Shown piece after piece: positions 1 through 9,985 of a stretch of 64,000 nucleotides of DNA. The stretch spans positions 6,758,001 to 6,822,000 of the forward strand of contig JAPFFF010000002.1 of the NCBI GenBank assembly GCA_039105265.1. The letters run 5' to 3'. A model generated the notes under the pieces. It saw nothing but the letters and a program-made list of their open reading frames with translations, searched no databases and was not told the DNA's origin. Source of the DNA: Tritrichomonas musculus (lineage: Eukaryota; Parabasalia; Tritrichomonadida; Tritrichomonadidae). How positions within the stretch are numbered: the first letter of the stretch is position 1; every line of letters begins with the position of its first letter. Both the position numbers and the translations under genes were made by a program.

Positions 1-353
1 TCTCATGAAAATAAGATTTTTTTCCAATTTTTTTGGTTTAAATATTTTTAATTATCTTAAAATATTTTAAGATAATAATTTAATCACATAAAAGAAGTCA
101 TCATTTATAAATTTAAATTTAAAAAAAAAAAAAAATGTATTAAATATCCAAACTTAAATTACTTAATCATTAATTCCTTATAAGAACCATAAAGCATCAA
201 TAAGTAATTATCTTTTTAATAATATAATTAATTAAATGATAATGTTACTTTCCTAAAAAAAAAATAGATCAAATAAAATTCTTAATAAGATGGTCTACAA
301 TAAAAATATTAATAAATTAATTGGATTTTAAACATTCTTTAATAATATAAAAA
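1..353. other. AT-rich spacer, no gene seen
   Basis: Low-complexity A/T sequence with homopolymer runs lies downstream of the minus-strand gene that ends at 354. I see no coding potential or RNA gene here. Confidence 0.6.
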
Positions 354-3300
354 TTAAGATTTTGTTACTTCAATATCATTTTCCAGTCCGATGTTATAGC
401 GATTTATAGAAGGCGGGAGTGAAATATACTTGAGAGAAGAACAGCCAAAGAAAACATAGAGGCCGAATTTAATAACAGAAGAAGGAATTTCAATTCTTTC
501 GAGTGAAGAACAGCCTTTAAAAGCGTAAGAGCCGATATAAGTGATTGTTGCAGGTTTTTCAAACAAAACTTTCACCAACGAAGAACAATCTTCAAATGCA
601 TGATCTTCGATGGAATTAACTGATGAAGGGATCGTTATTTCAGTCAGCAACGAGCATTTCTCGAATGAATGGTTGCTTATTGTCTTCAAAGATGAGTTTT
701 CATCGAAAAATACTTTTTTCAATGAAGAGCATCCATTGAAAGGACCTACATTATTGTTGCTTTGAATAATATTCACAGAAGAATCAAATCTAATGATGTC
801 AATATTTTCATTTTCGTTGAATTTCTCTCCAATGGCCTTGATTTTTGATATAAATATTTGAATGCTTATTTGGTTGGTTCTTTTCAATTTCACAATTGAA
901 TTGAAAATTTTTTGAAAAGATTTTGATGGGTATCTAATTTCGATCACAGTATTCTTAAAATCTTTCAACTTAGAAAGAAAATCGTCAGATTCAAGTGATT
1001 CGTTATTGAACAAAATTTCTGTTGCTTTTGAATTAAATTGAATAGGTGTGTTTTCATTACAATTCAATAGTTTACATGAACTGTCATCTGTTGAAATTTC
1101 AATGAGCTGCTTCCCTTTCATCTGGCTGAACTGGAGGAGATATAGAATAAGGTCATTTAAATTGACCAAAAACTGATTCTTTTTGGCGGTTTTTTGATTT
1201 GAAATCACAAGCTGTTGTGCTTTCAATGGAAGTGAATTAAAACCGTTAACTGTTTTTCCTTTATTGAGCACTTTTTGATCTATAATAAAATTTTCATCAT
1301 CATCATCCAACGGTTCATCATTTTGGCCGCCATCGCTTATTGAAATTTCTGTTTTTTCATCTAACATGTCATTATCATTATTTTTTATTTGTTTTTTCTT
1401 TTTATTTTTTTCTAATTGTTGGTTTTCATTCATTATTTTGTTGTTTGTTCTTTCAATTTGTTTGTTCTCTCTCTTTAGATGCTCATTTTCAGCCTTCAAT
1501 TTTTCAAGCTGCCGTGAAAGAGTGAGTATCTGCACGTTATCTTTAGACAGTTCATGGTTAATGAGTTTATATTGTTCGTTATCATTTGCCAAGTAATTGT
1601 TTTGATTTCTTAACTCCTCAATTTCTTTCACAACGATTTTCAAATTTTGATTTTTGGACTTCAATTTGAAGTTTGCGTTCTCCAAATGAAAATTGTCGTC
1701 TTTCAATTGACTATTTTCGGCAGTTAATTGTTCCACTTTTTGAGAAAGCTCTTGAATTTTTTCTTTGGTTTCAATTTTTGGCTTTTTCAATTTTTCATTG
1801 GTCGTTGTCAATTGAATGTTATCGTCTTGTAATTGTTTGTTGTTTGTCGACAGTTTAAAATTGTCACTTTTCAGCTTTTTATTGTCATTTTCTAGCATTA
1901 TTTTGTCACTTTTTAGTTTTTTCATTTGTCGAGTCATTTTCGTCAATTCCTCGTTCTTCGTCTTCAGCTGCTGGTTGTCTGTTTTGAGCTTCATGTTGCT
2001 GTTCTTCAAGCATCTGTAGTTTGTCATCAATTTTGAGTTGTCACTTTTTAATTGGCTGTTTTGTGTCTTCAATTCTTTGATCTGATATGTCAGTGAATCC
2101 ATTCCAATCTTGTCATTCGTATAGCCGGCCTCTCTCAGTGACTGGTTCCACTCTCTCCGTATCCAATTGTCGTCGTCATCATCAATTCGGCGAAGTCTTG
2201 AAACAGGCGAATCATTCTGTGCCTTTTCAATCACTTTCAATTGCTTGAAAAAGTGAGGATTGCTCGTTGACGAATCACTCTGATTCTTCCTCCTGCTGTG
2301 GCTCGTTCGAATAGTTGGTTTTGCTTGTTTGCTTGGGCTTCTCGCTGCCTCTTCTTCATTCTCGCTGTCAGTCATCTCGTGTATGAGATTTTGGAACTCT
2401 TCTTCAGTATAGAGTTCGTTTCCATCTTCATCGTCCTCGTTTCCATTGTCATTGTCATTGCAGTCCTCTTCGTAATTGTAGATTTCAACATTGTTGAAAT
2501 TTCGTATGAGTGTGCCTTTGGTGTCTCTTTCTTTTGCATCATATAGATCATCATCTTCATCTTTCTTGTTGCTGCTATAAGAAGCGAAAGAATCGTCAAT
2601 ATTCAAAATAAAACTATTTTCTTCTTCTTCACTTCTTTCATTTAATTCGTTGTTATCTACTTTTTCTTCTTCTTCTTCACTTCTTTCTTGTGATTCATAG
2701 TTGCCTGTTTCTTCTTCTTCACATTTTTCTTGTGTTTCATTGCTGTCTGTTTCTTCTTCATCGCTTCTTTCTTGTGTTTCATTGCTGTCTGTTTTTTCTT
2801 CTTCGCTTCTTTCTTGTGTTTCATTGCTGTCATTTTCTTGGTCTTCTAATTGATTTGTTTTCATTGGTGATTTTACTCTTGTTTTTTGTTTTTGAAACAA
2901 TTCATTGTAGCTGTTGTTGCTTGCTACAAAGTTGCATTCCTCATCAATCATTGTGTCAGACATTTCCTCGGTTATCGGATTCAATTTTTGTTTTCTCTGT
3001 TTTTGCTCTTCATCGATTTCTTCATAATACTTATCTAACAGTGGTGATGCTGAATACTCATCATCCGATGAACGACTATAATATCCCAAATTGTCGTCAC
3101 TTTTATTATTTGAAGGCATATTTGGTCGTATTTTTTGAGGAGTTGAAACTCTTCGAATGAATGTTTTCTTTCCATTCATTCGAGCTGATGTGATGCAGTT
3201 AGAAATGTCCTTCCAAAACGAATTAGTTGATGCCTTTTGGAACGACTGGAAAAGAATATCTTTCAATTTTTGTGAATCAAAAAGTTTCTCGTCATTTGAA

Positions 3301-3869
3301 TTTTCAATTTGACACAAAGGTAAAATATATTTGACCACTAACGGTTTTTCATTGATGTTTTTATCAATAATTGTGAAGTAATGAAGTATCGTTTCTAATT
3401 GACGCTGTGTTATTTGCTCTTCAACGCCATAAAATCGTGATATTATAAATTCTTTGTTTGCTTGAAATGGACTCACAAATTTTTTGGGTTTTTTTTCAGA
3501 AAATAAAGGAGATTGAAAAGATGATCGTGGCTTAGGTGATGATAATCGTTCACATGCTATTGTTTGCTCCTTCTTTTTAAGTTTCAACTTCCTTCTTTTT
3601 TCTAATTCTTTTTCATTTCGTGCATATTGAGGTGAATGTTGAGTTTTTGATTTAGGTGAACCGAATATTTTGGCAATTAATTCCGTATCCACTGTTTGAT
3701 CTTCAAAATCTTTTTCAGGTGAATCTGATTGTTCAATTGATGGTGGATTAATGAGAGTTCCTTGAGTGAAAAAAAGATCAGCATAATAATGGCCATCTTT
3801 TTCTGGAAAATTATTGCGTTTCTTTGTGTGTTTCAATGTCGGGCTATAAGAATATCTTTGATTTTTCAT
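354..3869 (-). CDS. Coiled-coil protein with C-terminal BspA-like LRRs
   Basis: A 1171-residue protein of unknown role. The N-terminal third is basic and disordered, with several Ser-Pro sites. Residues about 340-416 hold tandem acidic repeats built on the theme DSNETQERSEEE. Residues about 590-835 form a long Asn/Lys/Leu-rich coiled coil with repeated xLKxDNxxL heptads. Residues about 875-1045 form a globular region that is clearly related to the region before the LRRs in the kinase gene at 19670-21871; shared motifs include RYPSK and an LKDxxxxxxExRYPSK block. About four BspA-like (LRR_5) repeats end the protein, with FxxCSSLxxIxIPSSV signatures. There is no signal peptide or membrane segment, so a cytoplasmic or cytoskeletal scaffold is plausible but only inferred. 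The start is an ATG at 3869. Confidence 0.85.
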   Translation of the reverse strand: MKNQRYSYSPTLKHTKKRNNFPEKDGHYYADLFFTQGTLINPPSIEQSDSPEKDFEDQTVDTELIAKIFGSPKSKTQHSPQYARNEKELEKRRKLKLKKKEQTIACERLSSPKPRSSFQSPLFSEKKPKKFVSPFQANKEFIISRFYGVEEQITQRQLETILHYFTIIDKNINEKPLVVKYILPLCQIENSNDEKLFDSQKLKDILFQSFQKASTNSFWKDISNCITSARMNGKKTFIRRVSTPQKIRPNMPSNNKSDDNLGYYSRSSDDEYSASPLLDKYYEEIDEEQKQRKQKLNPITEEMSDTMIDEECNFVASNNSYNELFQKQKTRVKSPMKTNQLEDQENDSNETQERSEEEKTDSNETQERSDEEETDSNETQEKCEEEETGNYESQERSEEEEEKVDNNELNERSEEEENSFILNIDDSFASYSSNKKDEDDDLYDAKERDTKGTLIRNFNNVEIYNYEEDCNDNDNGNEDDEDGNELYTEEEFQNLIHEMTDSENEEEAARSPSKQAKPTIRTSHSRRKNQSDSSTSNPHFFKQLKVIEKAQNDSPVSRLRRIDDDDDNWIRREWNQSLREAGYTNDKIGMDSLTYQIKELKTQNSQLKSDNSKLMTNYRCLKNSNMKLKTDNQQLKTKNEELTKMTRQMKKLKSDKIMLENDNKKLKSDNFKLSTNNKQLQDDNIQLTTTNEKLKKPKIETKEKIQELSQKVEQLTAENSQLKDDNFHLENANFKLKSKNQNLKIVVKEIEELRNQNNYLANDNEQYKLINHELSKDNVQILTLSRQLEKLKAENEHLKRENKQIERTNNKIMNENQQLEKNKKKKQIKNNDNDMLDEKTEISISDGGQNDEPLDDDDENFIIDQKVLNKGKTVNGFNSLPLKAQQLVISNQKTAKKNQFLVNLNDLILYLLQFSQMKGKQLIEISTDDSSCKLLNCNENTPIQFNSKATEILFNNESLESDDFLSKLKDFKNTVIEIRYPSKSFQKIFNSIVKLKRTNQISIQIFISKIKAIGEKFNENENIDIIRFDSSVNIIQSNNNVGPFNGCSSLKKVFFDENSSLKTISNHSFEKCSLLTEITIPSSVNSIEDHAFEDCSSLVKVLFEKPATITYIGSYAFKGCSSLERIEIPSSVIKFGLYVFFGCSSLKYISLPPSINRYNIGLENDIEVTKS

Positions 3870-4127
3870 TTTTTTTATTTCATATTTTGTACGTTAAAAT
3901 AAAACTATTGTATTGAATATAACGATAAAAATGTACTCAAATATATTTCAGATTAATCCATTTTTTGTGTTTCTCTTATCAAATAAATGAAATTTATGCT
4001 TTTATTTTATAAAATTGATATTAATTTATTTAATTTAATTTTAGTAAGTACTTATTTCATAATATATTTAATTTTATTTGATGTAATATTTATTTCTAGT
4101 TTTGAGAAAATTCAATTTATTTCAAAT

Positions 4128-4670
4128 ATGAAGAAACTTCAAATCGGAATAATGGGAAGTGCTGCAGATTTAAATTATAGTGATGATGCATTGCAATTTG
4201 CTAAACAATTAGGTAAATTAGTAGCTGAAAGTGGAAATATTTTGGTGTATGGAGCTGAGAAAGAATACAGTTCATTATCAACAAATGCAGCAATTGAAGC
4301 ACATAAATATGGTGGTCTAACGGTTGGAGTCATTCCAGGAAAAAATAAAGAAATTTTTGGAGATTTTCGTCCTGATGTTTTAATTACAACTGGACTAGAA
4401 ATAGGTGGTGGCTGAGAATTTTCATTAGTTCTTTCATGCGATGTTATTATTGCAATTAGTGGCGGTTCTGGTACTTTAACAGAAATGGCAATTGCTTATC
4501 AGGCAGGTATTCCTATCATTACCGTTTCAAATTTTGGAGGTTGGGCAAAACAAGTTTCAAATACATTTATTGATGATAGAAAACGATTAAAATGTATTGA
4601 AGTTAAAACTCCAGAACAAGCAATAAAAGAAGCTCTAAAAGCTGCCAAAGAAAAAAATGATCATAAATGA
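4128..4670 (+). pseudogene. LOG/TIGR00725-like Rossmann protein with one in-frame TGA
   Basis: Reading from the ATG at 4128 gives the start of a Rossmann-fold LOG/lysine-decarboxylase-like protein (KLQIGIMGSAAD). The frame is interrupted only by TGA at 4413-4415 and then continues unshifted through EFSLVLSCDV and the family hallmark GGSGTLTEMA to TGA at 4668-4670. Relatives of the TIGR00725 type normally read GGRE where this gene reads GG-G-stop-E, so a CGA (Arg) to TGA change explains the break. Without it the protein would be about 180 residues. Some LOG-family enzymes release cytokinin-type bases from nucleotides; the function of this branch is unknown. A longer frame opens at 3987, but its first 47 codons are hydrophobic AT-rich sequence unlike the family. 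It may be a pseudogene, a readthrough gene or a sequence error. Confidence 0.8.
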
Positions 4671-5217
4671 ACTCACTCTTGTTTCATATCTGAATTCGAA
4701 AGTATTTATTTATTTATTTTATCGATATTGCATTTTAATTATATACAATATTAAATGCAATTTGAAAGAATGGATATTCTGTTAATATTAAACGGATTTC
4801 ATCTTTAAATTAAAAGGTTGTTTCTAATATTTTAAAAAAGAATATCATTATTGATGAATGTTCATTCTTATTAAAAATAAAATATCTGAATTTGATTATA
4901 TATTTATATTATAAAATGAAACCATAACCTAATAAATGGGAATATTGTAATGAAAATAACATTTGTAATAAGATATTTATAGATGTATTTTCTGAGTATA
5001 AAAAATCGTTTATTTTTTTTATAACGTTCATATTCTTATTTTATGTATATCTTCTAATATGAATTAGTTCCTTTAATAAATTGTTCAAACTTATAAAATT
5101 ATAGATATATTTTAAATAAATAATAATCATATATGTGATATTTATGCAATAAAATCTTGAAAAAAAAACATAATTCATAATAAATAATCAAAAAGATTGA
5201 AAATTCACAAAATTTTA
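4671..5217. other. AT-rich spacer
   Basis: A/T-rich sequence with no convincing open frame on either strand, no tRNA and no clear repeat. Confidence 0.55.
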
Positions 5218-5346
5218 ATGGAAGTTCTTCAACAAAGAAACACTGAGCTTGAAAAGGAATTAACCGATGCAAATCAACAAATTGCTCAATTAAAATCTGA
5301 GAAAGAAGAAATAGCAAAAAGAATTTCAACTAATTTTTTCATTTAG
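5218..5346 (+). CDS. Short coiled-coil ORF (42 residues), possibly a remnant
   Basis: A 42-codon frame starts at ATG 5218 and ends at TAG 5344-5346. It begins MEVLQQRNTELEKELTDA and continues as a regular heptad coil rich in Glu, Gln, Lys and Leu. The composition is that of a real trichomonad coiled coil and stands out from the surrounding A/T-rich noise. It is followed at once by the degenerate repeat region. It could be a tiny gene or the surviving fragment of a larger coiled-coil gene; nothing here shows expression. Confidence 0.35.
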   Translation: MEVLQQRNTELEKELTDANQQIAQLKSEKEEIAKRISTNFFI

Positions 5347-7030
5347 TTACAAAATAATTATTATCTAATGCAATTTCAATTCATAATTAATGCAATTTGA
5401 ACAATCATTTTTTTATCTAATTTCAATAATGCATTTATGAAATTACAAACTTTTCTTTTGATGCAATTTCATCCAAAAAAAATTAATGCAATTTTGTGTC
5501 AAATTTTAATATAATTTTACAGCAATTTTGAATGAAATTTAATTCGATATTTTAATTCTGTTTGAACCTTCATTTTATCAAATTTCAAATTATTCATTTA
5601 TAGAATTTTATTTTTGTTGTATTTCATAGAATTACTTTTTTGTTTTTTTGATGCAATTTCATTCAATCTTTTGTGAAGTTTCAAATCATTCATTCTTATA
5701 GAATTTTGATTGTTATTTTAATGAAGTTTCAATAAACGTGATATTTATGCAATTTTATTTACTAATTAATGAAATTTCAATCACTGGATTGAATAAAATT
5801 CCATGAAATAAAAATTTTAATCAAATTTTCAATCATTTTTCTCATCGAATTTTAATGCAAGATTTTCATAGAATTCTTAAAATAATATTTGATATAGTTT
5901 CTTTATATGATTTAATGCAATTTCACAACAGTATTTTATAACGTTTACAATCAATTGTTTAATAAAGTTTGAAATAAAAATTCTTTATTTATGAAATTTC
6001 AATTAATTGTTTTTTTATAGAATTTCAAGTTTGTTTTTTCAATTTAATTTCAACATGTATTTATTAATCAAGTTACAAACAATATTTTATAGAGTTTCAA
6101 TTAAGATTTTATCAAGTTAAATTCTTTATTTCATGAAATTTGAAACCTGAAATTTGATGAAATTTCAAATAAATAAATTTTTGAATAAAATTCAAAAAAT
6201 TTTGAATTTAATCGAATTTTAATTCATCTTTTTTCATCGAATTCATATAAATTATTTCATCTAATTCCAATAAATATTTTTTATCAGATTTCAAATTTAT
6301 TATTTTTACCAAATTTCATATGTTTGTTTTATGACGTTTTGATTTTGTTGATTCATCAAATTTCAGTCAAAAAATTTTCATTCAATTCAAAAAAAAATAT
6401 TTTTTATATAATTTTAATGAATTTTTTTTAATCTAATTCCAACAAAATATTTAATGAAATTCAAATTATCATCTTATGAAATTTCAGGTATAAATATTTT
6501 ATATCATTTCAACTCGAAGTTTCATGCAATTTCAATGAATATTTAATGTCATTTCTATTGAAAATTTTGATTTAGTTTCAATGACAGATTTTTTATAAAA
6601 TATCATCAATTTTTTTAAATGAAGTTTAATTTGATTTTTCTCATCGAATTTTAAGATTCATTGTTTAATATAATTCCACTAGCTATTTTTCTAATAGAAT
6701 TCAATTTCATAATTTCATGTAATTTCATCAAATTATTTGATTTAGTTTCATACATATAATTTTTATGAAATTTCAAAAAAAAAAAAAAATTAATGCTGTT
6801 TGCAATTCCTTTTTAAATGAAATTTCAAATATTATTTCATTACATTTCAAAAAAGAGTTTTCATCAAATTTGATTTTAGTATTTAATGAAGTTTTTTGTT
6901 GTTTTGATTTATCAAGTTTTAGATTTATTAGTTGATTATGTTTGACATTATATTTTGAATCAAATTTCAGTTTAGAATTTTTATGCAATTTCAATTGATT
7001 TTTAAAATAACATTTCATCAACTAAAAAAT
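5347..7030. repeat. Degenerate AT-rich minisatellite-like region
   Basis: About 1.7 kb in which short phrases such as GCAATTTCAAT, GAAATTTCAA and GAATTTTAAT recur every 25-40 bp, separated by T-rich stretches. The copies are strongly diverged and irregularly spaced. Short open frames on the minus strand, such as the one at 6773-7021, are by-products of the repeat. No protein or RNA gene is visible. Confidence 0.55.
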
Positions 7031-7255
7031 AGAGTTAAAGTATTTCTATTTTAATTAAATTTTACTCTAATTTATTGATCTACAATTGGGAAAAAAAAGC
7101 TGATATTAAATATATTTTTCATATTTTATTATATTTTTTATTTTAAATTGTATAATATAAATATATTTTAGTTACTCTAATCTAATTGTATAAAACATTT
7201 GATTATATAAATAAAATAACAAAAATTGGGTTCATATATTTTTATTTAATGCAAA

Positions 7256-7327
7256 GCGTTGCTAGTGTAGTGGTTATCATGTGAGCCTTCCAAGCTTGAG
7301 ATCCGGGTTCGATTCCCGGGCAACGCA
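7256..7327 (+). tRNA. tRNA-Gly (anticodon TCC)
   Basis: A complete 72-nt cloverleaf. The acceptor stem GCGTTGC (7256-7262) pairs perfectly with GCAACGC (7320-7326), followed by discriminator A. The T arm reads CCGGGTTCGATTCCCGG. The anticodon stem TGAGC/GCTTG encloses loop CTTCCAA, giving anticodon TCC. No intron and no encoded CCA. A T-rich run follows and can serve as the Pol III terminator. The tRNA ends 43 bp upstream of the next start codon. Confidence 0.97.
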
Positions 7328-7370
7328 AATGTTTTTTTTTTTTTTAATTTTTTAAATCTAAAATTTTTAT

Positions 7371-7709
7371 ATGGAAATAACTATCTTTAAAGATTTAAAA
7401 GATGTTGCAACATCTCATGATGTAGATCTTAGAAAATATGTTTTATCCGCAGCAGGAAAATATCCTGAAGGAAAGATGATTGATTTTTCTCAATATAAAT
7501 TATCTCCGTCAGAAAATATCCAAATGGAATCAAATAATGAACTTATATTAATCATTCAAAGTGAAGGAGTATTAAAAATAGTGTCTGATAAAGAAATCAT
7601 GGCCGATACTCACGACTTAGTTACAATTCCTCAGAATACAAGTGTTACATTTACAAATCCTGAAAAGTATCCTTCTTTATTTTATTGTCTTCATTGGTCT
7701 CTTGATTAA
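7371..7709 (+). CDS. Small cupin-like protein
   Basis: A 112-residue protein. The central and C-terminal parts (about residues 35-112) alternate short beta strands and turns, with LILIIQSEGVLKI, a DTHDLVTIPQNTSVTF block and a final FYCLHWSLD. This resembles a single cupin-type beta barrel, with the last strand carrying the His-Trp typical of cupin-like sugar isomerase tails. I do not see a full His-His-Glu metal-binding triad, so catalysis is doubtful. There is no signal peptide. The gene begins 43 bp after tRNA-Gly, so its promoter must overlap the tRNA gene or be very short. Confidence 0.65.
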   Translation: MEITIFKDLKDVATSHDVDLRKYVLSAAGKYPEGKMIDFSQYKLSPSENIQMESNNELILIIQSEGVLKIVSDKEIMADTHDLVTIPQNTSVTFTNPEKYPSLFYCLHWSLD

Positions 7710-8863
7710 TTAATTTTATACGGAAATAATTAATTATTATTATTAAAAAAATAAGAACTTTCATGTTCACAATTAACTTAAAATTATCATATTCATATTT
7801 ATTTATTTATAATGTCATGAAAGCATGGCAAAAAAATGAGTAATGATGAATATTTATCTGGAATACTTGATGCCACAACTTTACAATAATAAACGATGAT
7901 TTGTTAAACAAATGTTTACAATATTTGCGATAATTGACAATAATTTATTAATAAATAGTCAATTTAAAAATTATGAAATTATTTTTTTCACAAAAATAAC
8001 ACAATATTAAATATAAAACTCGTTCACCTTATGTATATATTGATGAAAGTGCTTTCACTAAAAAAAAAAAAACGTAAAGATTGTGAAAATATAAAAATTC
8101 TCTATAATGTAGTCTATAAAGAGTTAACTCCTGTCATAAAAGAATTAATAAATTAGAAACGAATGTTTGTCTTCTAATGATATAAATGATAAAATCAAGT
8201 CACAACTTTTAATTTAGAAAAACTTATATATTAATTAACTTTGAATATCTTATAAATAATTATTTTTTAATTCCTGTTTAATGATTATTTGAATAAAAAT
8301 ATTTTAAATATAAATATCCTATCAAAGAAAATATGCAAAATTTGATTGTAAAATTTGAGAAAAGAAATTGAGAGGAAAATGATAGGAATTTAAATTTCAA
8401 AATTAGAATTTCATATATTTTAAATATAGAATAAAACATTTTTATCTCATTAATAGAAAAATAATTCAACTATATTATTGATAAAATAACTATTATATAT
8501 TATAATAAAGATATATATAAGCATATATAAAATTATTATCAAATATACTATGAGTTTTTGTTCTATTAAAAAGCTAGTCTTTATCAAACATCTTTTCACA
8601 AAAATTAAGAGTCATCGTCATAATATATTTTATAGCATATTTTTTTATTATTTATCTTAAAGTATAAATAAAATAGATATTTACTAAATCGATAAAAGTT
8701 GTATTTAGATATCTTTATTCAAAAAGTTTTATCAATTTTCATTTTTTATATGATTATTTCAATTAAATCTATGAAATTTTTGATGTATTTTCTAAAGATT
8801 ATTTTTAATTTGTATTTATATTGAACATAGTTATTTGAAAAATTAGTCATTTCATTTGATTTA
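7710..8863. other. AT-rich spacer with a possible small coding relic
   Basis: Mostly A/T-rich sequence without a gene. At 8018-8156 two adjacent plus-strand frames, joined by a shift in the 13-A run near 8060, read SPYVYIDESAFTKKK and then RKDCENIKILYNVV up to a TAG. IDES motifs occur in DDE transposases of the IS630/Tc1 kind, but the fragment is too short to assign. Confidence 0.3.
8847..8856 (+). promoter_or_regulatory. Inr-like TCATT elements
   Basis: Two adjacent TCATT pentamers lie 8-17 bp upstream of the ATG at 8864. They match the trichomonad initiator consensus TCAYTW at the distance expected for the very short 5' leaders of these organisms. Such a short motif is common by chance in AT-rich DNA. 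Confidence 0.35.
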
Positions 8864-9148
8864 ATGTCATACGGAGGTGGACTTTTTCATTGCTTTAGCG
8901 ATTGCTCAGTTTGCATTTATGGATTCTTTTGCTCATGTTGCTTAAATGCACAAAATCATGCAGCAATTCGTAACGAAAATTGCTCAATTTGTCACGTCGT
9001 TAATCCTACATCAGAATATTGGATTCGTAAGCACATGCACTCAAAAGCCGGAGAAGCAGTCGATCAAGATTGTGGAGATTGCATTCAAGCTAACTTTTGC
9101 TTTGGATGTGCTGTTTGCCAAGATGCACGTGGCTTAAAGGCTGGTTAA
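8864..9148 (+). CDS. PLAC8-family cysteine-rich protein
   Basis: A 94-residue protein with 14 cysteines. The pattern (HCFSDCSVCIYGFFCSCC near residues 9-26, then AQNHAAI, then DCGDCIQANFCFGCAVCQDARGL near residues 69-91) matches the PLAC8/DUF614 family: small Cys-rich proteins that usually associate with membranes and are linked in plants and animals to size control or metal handling. The length is typical of the family core, and the ATG is preceded by Inr-like motifs. The TAA stop is followed by AA, giving the TAAA seen at trichomonad 3' ends. The role in this organism is unknown. Confidence 0.85.
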   Translation: MSYGGGLFHCFSDCSVCIYGFFCSCCLNAQNHAAIRNENCSICHVVNPTSEYWIRKHMHSKAGEAVDQDCGDCIQANFCFGCAVCQDARGLKAG

Positions 9149-9985
9149 AACAGATTTATTGTATAAATATTTGGAACATATTTTATTAGCTGATTTTTAT
9201 TTTCTTCTTCTTCTTTATTTTTTCGTTTTTTATATGTCTTTAATAAAAAATATTTTAATTTGAATATTATTATATATATTTTCCCTTTTTTATAAGCTAT
9301 ATCTTCATTATATATATCTTCTCCAGATTTTTATTCGATTATATGGTTAAAATTATCAAAAAAATATAGATTGCTACAAATTGAATAATAAATTTTCGAT
9401 TATTATTTAAATACATGGGCTTATAATGATATATAAAATTACCATATATTAGAATATCATAATTATATTGTTATGTATTGATTTTATTCCTAAATGAAAG
9501 AAATAATTTGGTGCAAAATATTATATTTTTGAGTGAATCATTCAAAAACTGTAGATATTATCAAAAATGCACGATAGAAAACATTTTTTACATTTTTGAA
9601 TTGTTTTCTTATTTTTCGAAAAATTATTGTATCATGAATGCTAATAGATGTATACATATATTTTCATTAATTACTGTATTAATTTTAATAAATTATATTT
9701 TCTAAGCAAATAATTTACATATAAAAATATTATTATCTACAGTAATTCGAAAATCAATTTTTTGAAACAATAGAAAGATTTAGCTTTCAAAAAGATGATA
9801 AAGCAATCAAAATTTGAATTATTATACCGTAAATCTAAGAAATAAAAGAATAAAAAAAGTTTTCTTTTTTTGGTAAGATAATTAGTGTGATGATTTAAAT
9901 TTCCAATTATTCGAATTTTAATTTAAAATTAGTCAATTTGTTTTGAATTTGTATGGAATAAAAAATGTACGTTTAGGAAGTTGAA
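9149..9985. other. AT-rich spacer
   Basis: A/T-rich DNA without a supported gene. The open stretch at 9478-9705 has the composition of intergenic sequence. Confidence 0.5.

Noticed and set aside
3987-4127. N-terminal extension of the LOG-family gene from the ATG at 3987
   Set aside because: Hydrophobic AT-driven residues with no family similarity; the ATG at 4128 gives the expected MKKLQIGIMG start.
4413-4415. TGA considered as a sense codon (recoded genetic code)
   Set aside because: Several other intact genes in the window end at TGA (for example 19278-19280 and 55536-55538), and no other gene has internal TGA.
9478-9705. 75-codon plus-strand frame
   Set aside because: Composition identical to surrounding A/T-rich spacer, no motif.
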